From positions 2,226,923-2,290,922 of the forward strand of contig RDEW01000003.1 in NCBI GenBank assembly GCA_011109175.1: a stretch of DNA of 64,000 nucleotides, read 5' to 3'. The position numbers were made by a program, and so were the translations under genes. Under the pieces are notes generated by a model. The model saw only the letters and a program-made list of their open reading frames with translations, had not been told where the DNA came from and did no database searches. Positions 22,694 to 34,711 of the stretch are shown in pieces. The stretch is from Dicyema japonicum (lineage: Eukaryota; Dicyemida; Rhombozoa; Dicyemidae). Positions within the stretch are counted from its first letter, which is position 1. Each line of letters begins with the position of its first letter.

Positions 22694-25476
22694 TCATCGA
22701 TAATATCCAAAGCACTGAACAGCCCAAATGGTTAACCCTCGCATATATCCAAGAGAGCGGTAGTACCCCTTCTTTACGATGGCCTCTGGTGTTTGGAACA
22801 TCATTCCAATATCCTGATACATTCTCTCATAGATTCCCTTAATAATCGCAAACCCCTCTTCATTTCTTTGCTGCAAGTGATACCAAATACTCACTTGATG
22901 CACCAACAGTGCCGCGATACTACATGTTACTCCGATCCAAATTTCATCAGTCTGCGGAGAACTTCTGTTGAGACTCCCATCATCAGACATTGCATTTACT
23001 ACCCCCATTTAAAGTCCCCAAATATCTTCACATTAAACTCAATCACTTTGGCCAATGCACTGTCGACTTGATGTTTTCTAAAGACCTTGAGATTACAAAA
23101 GTAGAGACCTCATTTTCGGGGCATTAACAGAGTTAAGCATCCAATACCCGACTAGTTGAGCTGCAAAGATACATCTTCTGTTTTTTCCACGACTGCAGTA
23201 ATCAAAATATTCACCTACCAACAATCTATCAACTACCATTAAAAAGTATGTCGGCAAAGCTTTCTTTCCCTTTTGCAAGGACTGCCTTTATATCATCCAT
23301 TTGGGAGTCCTTTCCTGTGATTTCCATGATTTGAATGTAACACCACAAGGCTGTCAACCACAGGGAATTAATGTACACACTCATCAACTTAGTAATGAGA
23401 CACACCTGTATCCATTAGCTATGCAGGTATCGAACGTGTTGTCAGCCATATAGTCGGAACTTATCATCAAGCACGTGTGATCTGTATATCCCAGCTGTTT
23501 GTAGATAATACACTGAAATTATAAATATAATTACCTCAATAATTGGTGTAATAGCCATAATGTAGTCAATATTTTTGACAACGTGGTAGTCTCTATAGGA
23601 GAGAATGACGAACAGTGAGTTCAAATCCTTCCAAAAGTCAGTTGGGTAAGCATTATATGAATTGATCCGAACCCAAGGCTCCTGTTCTGATAATAAATAC
23701 TCCAAAAACCAGGATTCCCAAGATCATGGGGAGTAGTGCACGCTGTTTTTATGGGTTCAACTGCCCCATTTAGAAACCAGCGAGTGTCCTTAATAGTCAT
23801 GTTAATAAACGTGGCTATGGAATGACAAATAGGGGTACCATAGTCATACTGCATTGATATTTGGAGTTGAGGCCAAAGGTAAATGAATGCATATGAGGCG
23901 TATGCATGGACGTCGTATGTGTTGTACATTCTGTACTCGTGACCTTCCAAGTAACAGAATCGCCCATATTTTGCTAAATGAACTCCACTTGGGTCTTCTG
24001 ATTCACTACCGGCTTTAGTCCACACAGATCCCCCATCACTGACGTAGTACAACTCATTGAACAACACAGACTTGTACCAGGCAGGGATATTTCTAACATG
24101 GCTATACCAACATACTCTCTATTAATGATATCAGTCTGCCATTTCTCAATCTCTTCATTCCATAGAGAATAGTTGTCCAAAACGTAACCCCAATATTGAA
24201 TACACCAACTTTTCCTGTCCCAAACCACTCAGTATATCGACTAAGTAGTTAATGGAAGTCAATACCGCAAATACCTCACATTTTGATCTCTGAAAGAGAA
24301 CGAGGGCATATTCCAGTTGAGGGAGAACACAATCTCTGATTTAGAATTCCCGGAAATGTCCACTCTGTTACACAGAGCGACTGCTACTTCATTAACCGGC
24401 GAAAAGTTGCAGCCTGACTCTCTAATCGCATCGAGCTCTCCCCTGTCTCTCAGAGCATTCCATACTTCCCACCATCCGAACAGGGATCAAATGTGATTCC
24501 AGTGATTGAGGACTTTATATGAGATAAAAAGTACCTGATTATCATTAACAGTGCTAATTCCGTATGAATACTCTAAATATGAAGTCAGTTTATGATGAAT
24601 GGCAATTGTAGTTTTGTAGTGCCCGTTTTCTCCGTTGATTCGGGTCTCCGTTGTATTTCCAGGGAAGGAACCATCATTAGCAGTTCCGTTTTTGAAGCAA
24701 AATGTTATTGAGACCTCAACTCCTTGACTGCCGTAATTTTTCACCTCCCACACAAAGGCCGAGGCTGGGAGAGAAGAATCCTACGGGTAACCCTTGAATG
24801 AACTTTGTAATTGTGAGGAATGACTGGGGATATCTGCTTGCATATCAACGTAACTCTTTCTTCTGGAATATCATAGTATGTCCAGGCACGTGGATAAAGA
24901 GCAGTATAGAATGCCTTAGAAGGGTCAATCGCGCATTTCCAAGATGACAGATATTTTGTGTTAAAATTATCAGTCGATAAAATACTCTGATAAGTGGTGA
25001 GGTTGCCCCTTCTTATCGTAACAATAAACTGAGGTTAAAGAATTTCTAAACCTGGTCAGCTTTAACGGTGTTGTACTCGTAGATTCCTGGTCGTAAACAA
25101 AAGCGGGTAAATTGACCACAATATCCTCTACCAATTGACCCTGACCCAATTCCGCCAATGGGGCATCCTTTGAATAAACCTGTAATAAACCATAAATAGG
25201 ATTCAATTTGACCGGTCTAAAGGGGTTCATGACCGGTTTTCTACCATGAAACACTTCGTAAATTACATGAAAAAGGAATCTATTATGTAAGTTGATTAAT
25301 TGCCTTAATCCAGCATATAAAAATTGAATTATTTGAGAAAAGGTAGGAGGCTGATTTGGCTTGAAATTTGAAGTGAATTTGTGATCAAGTCTAACTCTCC
25401 ATCCATGTGATGGGATATCGTTCTCTTTCGCTGTATTGTAGAAAATATCATTCTCCAAGTTGCCGAGAATACTCAT
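22694..25476 (-). CDS. GBA2: Non-lysosomal glucosylceramidase (GBA2, GH116)
   Basis: Hydrolyses glucosylceramide at the cytosolic face of ER/Golgi membranes. Start ATG at 25474-25476 ([12 protein letters not shown]). N-terminal domain blocks include [32 protein letters not shown] and [16 protein letters not shown]. The GH116 catalytic domain has [33 protein letters not shown], the MADNTFDT block equivalent to the catalytic-aspartate region (human ADQTYDGW), [14 protein letters not shown], and [20 protein letters not shown] to the stop at 22694. The glutamate side (FNELY) and the aspartate are retained, so an active enzyme is likely. The protein is about 840 residues against 927 in human. Introns are about 20-30 nt. 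Near 22980 the frame jumps in a run of five G, between IFGDFKWG and VVNAMSDDG; one more G restores it, so a consensus error is plausible. Confidence 0.92.
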
Positions 25477-27397
25477 TATTAGAATCCAAAATTATATAGA
25501 ACAATTATTTTGAAATTTATTTTTATCGAATTTTAATTTTTAAATAAAAAACAATTTATTAAAAAGAAAATTAAAGTTGAAACTATAAAAATTTATATAT
25601 CTGGTGAAGAGGATCTATTAACATCTGGTGAAGAGGATCTTAAATCGTGTGGCACAAACAGCACCTTAGTTAACATTTTTTGGTTCTGTCAACGTGTGTT
25701 TAATAATAATAAAAAATTAATTTGATCAATTTAACCTATTTCAATAATTGACCCAGATCAATCAAAAGGGAGTTTGAGTGCTGTCTAGGTTGGTGTGACT
25801 TACTATGGAACATTAAATAAAAGATGAGGTAATCAATTAGCATTCATGATAATATTGTGAACTTGTATAATATCAAGTAATAAATGTTTTCTTGTGGTGA
25901 CGTGCATGCTTGTTTCTACTGTTGACAAGGAAGCATTTTCATCGGACCTATCTACGAAAGCGAGTAGAACACAAGTATGGACTTAGCCTTGAAGAAGGAT
26001 TGATGGACGTTACCATTAGAGAAGGACTAACGAGCCAAATATGCCACCTTGGAGAGGTACAAAATGGACAAATTGGGACAACGAAGACTTTAGGTGTTAT
26101 TCAGGATGAGTCTGTGTTATTGGTCGGGTTGGGCCATAAGAGAAGGAGAATGCGCTAGGGAGGATAACATAGAAGGAGCCCCTACATTAGTTAATTTATT
26201 TCTGACTTTAATCTTGATTAATATATTCTAATATCAAGTTACACAGTGATTAGTACTATCGCTTGCCCCCCCATTAGTGGTTCGGCTTTACAACGCCGCG
26301 TATGTGTCGAAAGATTCTGCTCTACCCCTATTTGAATACTGAGAGGCGTCAGTTGATTCAGAAGACGCCCAATGGCCGATCCATATCCAAAAGGATCTAT
26401 CTTTTCCTTGAGAGATGCCCACAATGACGGGTACGGATGGACGTGATCATTGAACAGGATACTTACTCGCACCGTGTGAACTGTAGTACCTCTATCGGCA
26501 TCTCCGCGGTTATTAAATAAATACATGACAAATTTACAAGACCAATGACTTCCCTCACGGTCAGTAATTCAGATCCCCCACTGTTTATTTAACCCGAAAA
26601 TACTAACCGTCCACTAATTATAAGCTCCCGGTATTTTTTAAAACAGTTGGAAGGAATTTCGAATGTTCTTACTTTCCTGTTGTTCCTTAGGGGTGTAGAC
26701 CGTTGCGGTACTTGTGGGATCTTGCGGCTTCTATCGCTGATAGATTGAATCGATATGATTTTCCGTTTCTATGTCAGAAAAAAACAGGTTCCGTTTTTAG
26801 AGTCATCGAGGAGAGAAGATTTCTGTGACAGGTTATGTATGCGAACCACGATGAGGGAATTTAATTTTCCGTCAGCAGATGTTAACTTTATGGCCGCTTT
26901 CTGATTATACAGTATAAACGAGGATGATGAGATTTAGGACTTTAACATTATTATGAGGCCAAGAAATCACTACAATGTTAAAGGGGAGCGCGGCTATTAG
27001 GTGATCCAAGCCTCTTTCAGTAGCCTCCTCGTCGTAACTCGGTGTTCTGCCTTAGATACCACGAACTTTGTATTTTAGCTGTACATGTATGGGGTCGTAT
27101 GGAATGAACTGCGAGATAGTCCTTAGGACTAGGGTCTCAAAAGGAATAGGATCTATCATGGAGGCATAAAACTTCTTTAGAGTTCAGCTACTAAGAACTG
27201 GAATTCCATGAATTTCTTTAAACGTGTTTTATCAAGGTTCCGAGAACCGACCCACTTCTTTATGTGAGAGTAACCTTTAGGAATTTGGAAGGTGTCAACA
27301 GCGCCTTCATTAAAATGTCTAATAATTATTTATTATGATAAATAACTTTATTAATTTTATTATGAAATATTAAAATATATAGGATATTACTGAGTCA
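25477..27397. other. Intergenic, no gene assigned; small tandem repeat
   Basis: A 24-base unit beginning ATCTGGTGAAGAGGATCT is present twice (25599-25616 and 25623-25640). Open frames exist at 25910-26158 (+) and 26239-26526 (-), but neither shows a familiar domain or a sensible intron pattern. The 26600-27350 part has no recognisable block. It could hold a decayed element. Confidence 0.4.
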
Positions 27398-28358
27398 ATG
27401 GTTTGTTGGTAATTATGATCGTTTAGAACTTCATATTATTCCACTCAAAGAGACTTGCTTCCACAAATCTTAAAATATATAGATTTGTACTTCATAATCT
27501 TTAACCTTAGATTCCAAACTCCAAAAATTCTGCCCCAAAAATGCAGTCCTTTACAATCGACAGTGAAAAGTACAAAATATATACTCAATAAGATGTGGCC
27601 CAATGGTCTTAGATGCACTCATTAAGATTAAAGCAGAACAAGATCCCTCACTTACCTTCCGCCGGTCTTGCAGAGAGGGCATTTGTGGATCCTGTGCCAT
27701 GAACATTAATGGACAGAATACTCTGGCCTGTATTTGGTATATACTTGGGTAACCTCTTAGTAAGCTTGAACCTAACAAAGTCACCAAAATTTTCCCGCTT
27801 CCTCACATGTACGTTATTAAAGACCTCGTTGTGGTATTTATGTTTAATGATTGTTTACAGGACATGAATAACTTTTATGCTCAGTACAAGTCTATAGAAC
27901 CTTGGTTACAGCGAAAGGACCTTCAAGATGAGTCCAAAATAGGACTCAGAGATCTTCTGCAGAGTGTACCTGATAGAAGCAAACTGGATGGGTTATATGA
28001 GTGTATTCTATGTGCATGTTGTTCTACTTCCTGTCCATCCTACTGGTGGAATGGGGACAAATATCCCGGACCTGCAGCTTTCTTACAGGCTTATCGGTAT
28101 GTGACTGTTTTTTATGACTAGATGGGTAGTTGACTCTAGGGATGACAATTATAAAGAACGTATTGACAAGTTGGCTCACTCTTTTGGTCTGTACACGTGT
28201 CATACTATAATGAATTGTACCCAAACCTGTCCTAAGGTTATTTGGTTGTGATTAATAAACAGGGACTGATGCCTGGAAAGGCTATTTCTGAGTTGAAGAG
28301 ACTGGCTGCTAATTTGACAGAAAAGACCTCAACAGAACCGATAGCCACGACTAATTAG
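27398..28358 (+). CDS. SDHB: Succinate dehydrogenase iron-sulfur subunit (complex II)
   Basis: Carries electrons from SDHA to ubiquinone in the mitochondrial inner membrane. All three cluster sites are present: [2Fe-2S] [13 protein letters not shown]...TLAC near 27670-27735; the [16 protein letters not shown] motif near 28005; and [14 protein letters not shown] near 28200-28240. Other family blocks are [29 protein letters not shown] and [12 protein letters not shown]. About 260 residues are expected, close to human (280). Introns of 23-33 nt occur, for example 28233-28258. The best start has ATG at 27398-27400 followed at once by a 26-nt intron (27401-27426), then [20 protein letters not shown], a plausible basic mitochondrial presequence. 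This first exon of only three bases is inferred; the rest is secure. Stop TAG at 28356. Confidence 0.92.
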
Positions 28359-28850
28359 TTACTAATGTTGGATTTCCTTACAACTCTTCACTAATATGCA
28401 CTTATATATCTGTATTAATTCAAGTGTAAAATTATCAATGTGTGTTTTGGTTATCTGTGGTATATTTTTTATAATCGGTCAATTAATAGGCTAAGAAGTC
28501 TAAGGAAAGATGTACGAAGAGTTCCTGGCCTATTGTTGCCGAGGTAACTAGATATAAGCGGGAAATTACTTTTTCTTAAGGGAGCGTCTGGCTACACTCA
28601 AAAGTTCGTGAAACCCAATGACTCCTTAGTTGACCTCCGTTACTATTGTTAGAAGCAACAGTGTAGATACTTATATAAAGGAGACCTTCCTTCTGGGAAG
28701 TTACGTGATTGTAGCAATCATCATGGGATAGTAACGCTGTAGATATAATCTCGGTTTAATGCGGGTCTAAGATGTATGCTTAGTCAACAAACTGCTGACG
28801 GCCTTGTCGATCAGTTCATATTCGCAGGGTTCCACATTAAAAGTCCAGTA
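28359..28850. other. Intergenic, nothing recognised
   Basis: No coding block or RNA gene recognised between SDHB and the SINE. Confidence 0.4.
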
Positions 28851-29225
28851 GTTGTACGAGGCAACTCATTTATTAATTCCGGATACACCGAGAAAGATGT
28901 TAAAAGTTAGCAACTAGATGTATCCAGATCCCACGGTCCCAGAAGTAGAGTCCTTCCAATACAAGTTCATCCAGAACAAACGGAAAGAAAAGAACACATC
29001 CAGTCTTTTCAGTTATGGAAACCCCTCCAGTAAAATGGGGGAGAGAAAGTGATCATCCCGGCGCTGAGCGTCACGTGAGCAGGTGTACCATATGACGCCA
29101 CTCTATTAGAACGAAAGAAGATGAGGAACAGAAAAAAAGAAGAGAAACCAACCTAGTAACAAATGGGGTAATCGAACAGGACCAATTCCTATAGTAAAAT
29201 TCCTAGCCATCAATCTACCTGGTCT
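28850..29225 (-). repeat. Full-length tRNA-derived SINE
   Basis: The left (3') end is TTATTAATTCCGGATACACC then GAGAAAGATGTTAAAAG. Body blocks include GTTATGGAAACCCCTCCAGT, GTGATCATCCCGGCGC and ATGACGCCACTCTATTAG. The right (5') head on the minus strand has A-box-like TAGATTGATGG (complement of 29207-29217) and B-box-like TGTTCGATTACC (near 29166-29178). Together with 15.7 and 18.9 kb it defines the complete element of about 350 bp. Confidence 0.75.
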
Positions 29226-29559
29226 TTGAATCGTTCAAATCATTATGGAATTCTTTTGAGTGTTCACGGTTATCACAATAATAACGAAAAACGCCCCTTT
29301 AACATTTTCACTCGATTTTCTACCAATTTCTCTGCGAAAATTCCACAGTTTAAATCAGTTTTGCCTTAATGATGGTCCAGCAATAGAGTCATTAAGATTT
29401 GTTAGATCACTAATGAGAGGGCGATTTTTGTCAATGAAGTCAAAAATTCATATGTTCTTTAAAATTGTTTAAAATTTATCAAAATGTAAATTTTAATCAA
29501 AAAATATTATATAAATCAAAAGTTTTTTTTTAAACGAAATAATTTTTTTTAACAATTAA
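29226..29559. other. Short intergenic stretch
   Basis: A plus-strand open frame at 29260-29472 is A/T rich and not recognisable. The last 100 bases are A/T runs next to the 3' end of the retrotransposon on the minus strand and may be its tail and 3' junction. Confidence 0.35.
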
Positions 29560-31640
29560 AAAAATGTCAGTTGAGGAAGCCTGCTGCGTGGATTGCGAAC
29601 GAGTTCCCTCGGAGTATGGCTATTCCAATCTTTTGTCTTAGCCATTACCCTTCTCGTTGATCCCTTTTCTTTCTGGCAAGCAATCCTCCGAGTTCTTGCA
29701 AGAACTCAACCGTAATTGGACCATCGGCTCCCGATGATTCGGTCGCAACATGAGTAAATCGGTAGAGGTCCCCGAGGCAAGAATATTTCTTGATTTTTAG
29801 GTTCTCTGAGGTCGAAGCGGCAGCTCCAAGTGTTTGAACCAATCTGTAGATATTCGTGCTTGAGAACGTGTCTACACAAGTTGCGTCTCAGACCAAAGAT
29901 CTACCAGACGTGAAGGGGAAAAGGGTCATCCCGTCAGGTCTCTTTCCATCTCCTCGAACATCGTTCAAAGCAGCATGACGTGGTCCCTTCCGGCGCTTCT
30001 CTGCAGGACAGCGGGTGCAATCCCTTCGCATCGACTATTTTCCCGCATCGGCATCGGTGCTCCTGGCAAGCGTCTAGTCCCAGCCTTTGTCCGATTCCAA
30101 TCTTCAAAGAATCGTCGTCCAAAATAGTCCCTAGGTTTGGGAAAGGTATTGCACCAAGCCATGCTCCACTCCCTCCACTTGAAGCTGACACTAAACAAGC
30201 AAGACGATGTTGATTTGCTTCTTTTTTAAGGTCTTCCAAAATTTTGGAGCAGACAATGTTATCCCAATTACTTTGCTTCGTTGTGTCTTTGGAGATTTTG
30301 AGTCCGGACCCGTTCCATTTCCGACAAGCTTCGTCAAATGACTCATTCCAGCGAAGTCCAATAGTGTTATGAAGGACTTGCCGTATCAAATGGCTGCAGC
30401 TTGAGAGAGACGATAGATATGCCGGGTACGCGACCTCCAGCGCCGATCTTAGACCGACACCCCCAAATCCAGAGGAAAGCTTACATTGCTTCCAACCAAG
30501 TTCGTCGAAGCGGACGTTAATTAGTGACTCAACAGTTTGTTTGAGAGATTGTCTATCGAAAGTAGACTGTCGTATTGTTCGTAGCAGGGAACATCGGAGT
30601 AGATATAAAAGCTTGGGTAGTCCGATGTTGTTTCTCATCAGGAAGAAGATGTGTGAGAGTCGAGACATGACAATCCTTTCGCAAGGCGTGTTAATTCTTC
30701 ATTTTTGAAAAGTAGATGGTTCTTGAGTTCTTCTTCGCTGAGTGGGCCGAGGAAATATAATTTATCAACTGGCACAGTCAGGATCCCAGGAAGCAGTTCA
30801 TTAAAAGACTCCTTGATAGAGAGGAAGTCGGTGCATGGATATGAGACATTTATTAGCTCTGATTTGTTATTTAAAGCGGGTAACGCTGTACGTAATGAAT
30901 TGTATGTTTCCTTGAACGATCCTCCAATTGTGGCATCATCGAGGTACCAGAAATTTAGCTGAGCGTCAATTGACCTCACAACATCATCAATTGTCAGGGT
31001 AAATAAGAGAGGTCCGAGCGGATCTCCTTGTTGGACACCCGTTTTTGATTTAATAATTTCATTTTCAAAAACCAAAGACGTATCTTCCCCATATGATAAA
31101 TTGACAAGAGGGAAAAGCTTTGGAGCCCTCTTCCAACACGTTTTCATAATTTCATCTTCTGAGAGAATTGAAGGCATTCGTTATGTCCAACTTGATTCCA
31201 ATGCATTCATCTTAAATATTTTTCTGTGTGAAGAAACGTCTTCCTGCATGAACCGTAGCCTCACATCCGTTCTGGATACTAACACCCATTTGTTTAGGAA
31301 AGAACTCCTCTCCGAGTTGTCGGCTCACCAGGGTCGATGCTACTTTTGCTGCAAGTCTTCTAAAATAGTTCCCGACAGCAATGGGGCGGATTCCTCCGTT
31401 GGGTTTTTTGAAAGCAAGTAGCCTTGCGGAGAAAAGCAATTCTCTGGCATATTCTGGGATGTCGCCGTTAACCATTTTTCTGATTAGGTCCGTAATTGAT
31501 TTGACAAGACAGCGTCCAGCTTCCAAGGTGTAAGTGGACGTAAGGTCCTTAATATGGCCAGGACGTAACCCTTCCAAGCCTCCACCGCTGCTAGCGGCGA
31601 AGCTCCACAAATCAAAAAAGTCAAAATTCATTTTTAAGTC
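29560..31640 (-). mobile_element. RLE-type non-LTR retrotransposon (copy 2), 5' truncated, inactive
   Basis: Minus strand, blocks in order from 31630 leftwards: SSGGGLEGLRPGHIKDL, ARELLFSARLLAFKKPNGG, IRPIAVGNYFRRLAAKV, GVQQGDPLGPLLFTL, NFWYLDDATIGG (catalytic YLDD), CRCGKIVDAKGLHPLSC (zinc knuckle), KRPDGMTLFPF (PD of the endonuclease) and DATCVDTF. Frameshifts separate several blocks. The tryptophan before DATCVDT has become a TGA near 29903. The N-terminal zinc finger is absent because the copy starts near 31640. The last residues (ILRGNSFAIHAAGF) are near 29590. This copy is intermediate in age between copy 1 and copy 3. Confidence 0.85.
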
Positions 31641-32837
31641 AAAATTTTTATTGATTTTAGTTTAAGGGTTTTTGAATAAAATAGTAACGCGTTAAGCCGC
31701 GTTCATTCAGGAAGGTCATTGTAAAGGTTAAGACCTAGAAAATATTCTGATGAATTTTCCATCAACAGCTTTTTATTGAATCTTTCGTCTAATAAACATT
31801 TCGCACTACCGGGTTTATCATTTTATTACTATTTCACAGGCCGCATTGTGATTTTCTTATTACATCTACCGACCTGAGGATCAATGAGGTCACTAATGCT
31901 TACTCGAATATGATTTTCTTTGCAAAGGTTGAACATTAAAGTTTACAAAACTTGTTGGAAGCATCGGATATCGTTTTACTTCCTTACATGCAAAAGTGTA
32001 GAAAATTTATGGCACATGTAACTTGACCGAAGCTATTTTTAGTCTTTTCATGCATTTATTACGGAGTTGGAAAAATTGGTTTGATCTACGAAATCGATAT
32101 ATGTGTGAATAAAAATAAATTTCTTCCATAAAAACAGAAAATTTTATTGAAATTATCTACCAAAATAATCTAGATTTTCTGTTAATAATTTTTGTATTAC
32201 AAGTTGCGGACTCATAATGTGCAATCTGTAGAGAGAACACCATGGTCCAAATTAAGGTAGACAGTGTTATCCGTACCTCGGTGCTTATATCTTGAAAAAA
32301 GGACAAGTAAAATGCATCAAGAAATTTCAAAAATTCGAAATTAAAAAGTTTTGTCCAGAAATTTTTGCAAAAACTTAAGTGTCTTGGAACAACTATTTTG
32401 GTAGTAAACATTAACTTCACTAAATTAACAAATCTTTAATAAAGTCATTCATATTTAAGCTCATCGCGAAGAGGAAGAATTATCGAGAGAAAGGAGCTGG
32501 CTATTTGAGAACGCATTTCCTTGCAAATCGTCAGAGGAAGGCGTTTTCAATTATGAGAGCAGCCAGCAGTTGTTAATGTTATTTTTTGGCTAAATAAAGA
32601 TCCCTTTACTATTTTTTAAATCTTTTAAGGTCATATTTCAATCATTTTAGGTCATATTTGTGGTTGCCATAGTAATGACTGTTTGCTGGGCTTACCAATG
32701 ATTGTAAGTCTGGGTTTCAAAAGCAATTTCCAAAAAAAACTCGTACATATTTAAAAATAAACTTTTTAAATGCGGTTATTCCACTTCAATTATTAGGGAA
32801 TAGTTATACAAAAAGCTATTCCTTAAATTTAATAATT
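31641..32837. other. Intergenic, AT-rich, nothing recognised
   Basis: No host gene or known repeat block on either strand. Short open frames here are A/T-biased and lack motifs. Confidence 0.4.
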
Positions 32838-33188
32838 ATGTCCCTCAATTGCAGCACTCCAAAAAATATACATAAACTTTATGATCTTCATATTAGTGAA
32901 CTAACTATCACAAGTTTTGCAAGAGAACTAGCTAAAGCCTTTTTAAAAATCGATGCTCAGAATTTTATTAAGATCGTCGAAAAAGACGTCCACCTCGTTA
33001 CTGCGGAGAACACTAAACGTCTCCCAATCATGGAATACCTTAAGGAACGTCACCTGGACTTCCTCAAGATGGCAAAGTCCCCTGACCATCCCATCGGACC
33101 GCACATCAGACTATATATGGACGCCTGCCCGAGATATGAGAAGAAACCTTCCCCGCTGTTGAGATTAATCCAGGAATCAAAAAACTAA
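32838..33188 (+). CDS. Hypothetical protein, 116 residues, single exon
   Basis: An uninterrupted frame starts MSLNCSTPKNIHKLYDLHIS and ends LLRLIQESKN before a TAA. It is lysine-rich and mostly helical in appearance (FARELAKAFLKIDAQNFI; MEYLKERHLDFLKMAKS; IRLYMDACPRYEKKP). It has no intron, unlike every confirmed host gene here. It sits just left of the 3' end of a LINE. I do not recognise it; it could be a short host gene or a retroelement ORF1-type protein. Confidence 0.4.
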   Translation: MSLNCSTPKNIHKLYDLHISELTITSFARELAKAFLKIDAQNFIKIVEKDVHLVTAENTKRLPIMEYLKERHLDFLKMAKSPDHPIGPHIRLYMDACPRYEKKPSPLLRLIQESKN

Positions 33189-33239
33189 CTGCAGGAAAAG
33201 GACTGGTATGGACCCTGGGATCACTTATTTAGACGATAA

Positions 33240-34600
33240 ACAGAAGATTATGATGTTACTTTAGTTTCGAAAGAACTTATTCCAAAGGACGACAAGTAAA
33301 GGTCAACACGTCCGAAAAGAACCTCATATTTTATTTGATCATATGATGTTGGTCGCTCCCATAGATCGGTCAGTTCCGGCATTGTGGAGAAACGTTGCGC
33401 CAATTCATGATATTGAAATAGGTGACTTGTTGTCAGCACGTGGAGGTTGCGAAAGGGGCAGAGTAGATCATGTTGGTAGATATGGGTGGTGCCCACATCG
33501 TAGACGAGCCAGATTTACTCGGACGTCCCTTGGAAGAGAGGATTCTGATTGGTCTATTGGAGGAGGGTGTCGCTGTAATATTTTATGTCTCCGAGTCTTC
33601 GGATGCTTCTTCGTAGAAACAAAATCGTGTATCTGTTTCAGACGACTCCTGTCATTGGGGATGGAAGGGATGGATGATAACATTCGAGACAGGTCACTGG
33701 TTGACAATAATTTTTTTTGCGGTTTACATAGGGAGTGGCAGGGATGTTCTAGACTGTAGGCTTGGGAGAGGAACTGCAGGGCTCTCATTTCCAGATGGTC
33801 TCCAATTGGAAGGATCTTAGACCACCAATGTAGATGATCGACAGGAGTTGATCTGAGACATCCAGTAATTATCCTGAGCGCGATGTTTTGTACTTTTTGT
33901 AGTTTGTCAATGGAAGTAAGAGAGGCAGAGGTTGACCAGCAAGGGCTTGCATGGTTAATAGTTGTTCGAATGAATTGTTTATGATGGTTAGGGCTTCTTT
34001 GCTTTGGCCAAAGGAATGGCCTGACATAGCTTTAAGTATGTTGATCTTGTGAGAGGCCTTTGTACATTGTTCCTCCACATGTTTAGAGAAAGTTAGTAGT
34101 TGGTCATAATAACTCCAAGTATTTTGGGATGTTTCGTAACGGTGAGTGGTTGTCCATGAATTGTTGAAAATTTAGTTGGCGGTGGTTGAACGTGAATACA
34201 GTGACGGTGGATTTCGATGAAAGGGGGATGGGTGGTTTGCTCCAAGCCACTCATCAAGAGTGTTCAAGTGGTTCTGAACATCCTCCGTTGCTTCGTTAAC
34301 GTCTATGTCTTTAGAGGCAATAATCAGGTCATCCGCATACAATAGAAGTGTCTTGGAATTGGTTGGAATGTCGCTTAGGTGCAAGTTGAATACGGTAGGT
34401 GACAAAACGGAGCCTTGGGGAACTCCATTTGGAAGGAGTCTGTAGTGAGATAGACATGACATAATTTTCAGCTCGACTTGACATAATTTCAATTCTTCCA
34501 GAGAGGAAATTTGTTAGCCAATTCTGAAGACGTGGAGGAATTCGAGATGTAAGAATTTTGTTACTTAGCACGCGCCTTGATGTTCGATCAAACGCCTATT
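33240..34600 (-). mobile_element. Jockey/CR1-like LINE, 5' truncated, degraded
   Basis: Minus-strand order: LSNKILTSRIPPRLQNWLTN, FLSGRIEIMSS, NGVPQGSVLSPTVFNLHLSD, LLLYADDLIIASKD (the YADD catalytic box, near 34330), DVQNHLNTLDEWLG, KASHKINILKAMSG, SLPRDVRVNLARLRCGHHPY and LCPFRNLHV..SHLFQY..LTDLWERP. The last blocks are the cysteine/histidine C-terminal region typical of Jockey-type LINEs. Frameshifts separate most blocks, so the copy is dead. It begins within the polymerase (AFDRTSRRV near 34585), so about half the element is missing. Confidence 0.8.
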
Positions 34601-34711
34601 GTTGGTTAAATAAAGTGGAGTTTATTGTTTAGGTTAATTTTAATTAATTTAATTTAAGTGTTATATTTTCTAGAAAAAAAATAAATAAATAAAATAAATA
34701 TTTGTGGTGCA

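Noticed and set aside
25599-25640. Two copies of ATCTGGTGAAGAGGATCT, reminiscent of an epitope-like peptide repeat
   Set aside because: Only two units, in A/T-rich noncoding sequence with no open frame or vector sequence around it. Treated as a minor tandem duplication.
15938-29222. tRNA genes at 15.95, 19.2, 29.2 and 44.4 kb
   Set aside because: A and B boxes are present but acceptor arms do not pair. Three of the four are fused to the same repeat body, so they are SINE heads. No genuine tRNA, rRNA or snRNA gene was seen.
30640-31180. Possible host gene on the minus strand near 30.6-31.2 kb
   Set aside because: It contains GVQQGDPLGPLLF and YLDDATIGG and is colinear with the other retrotransposon copies.
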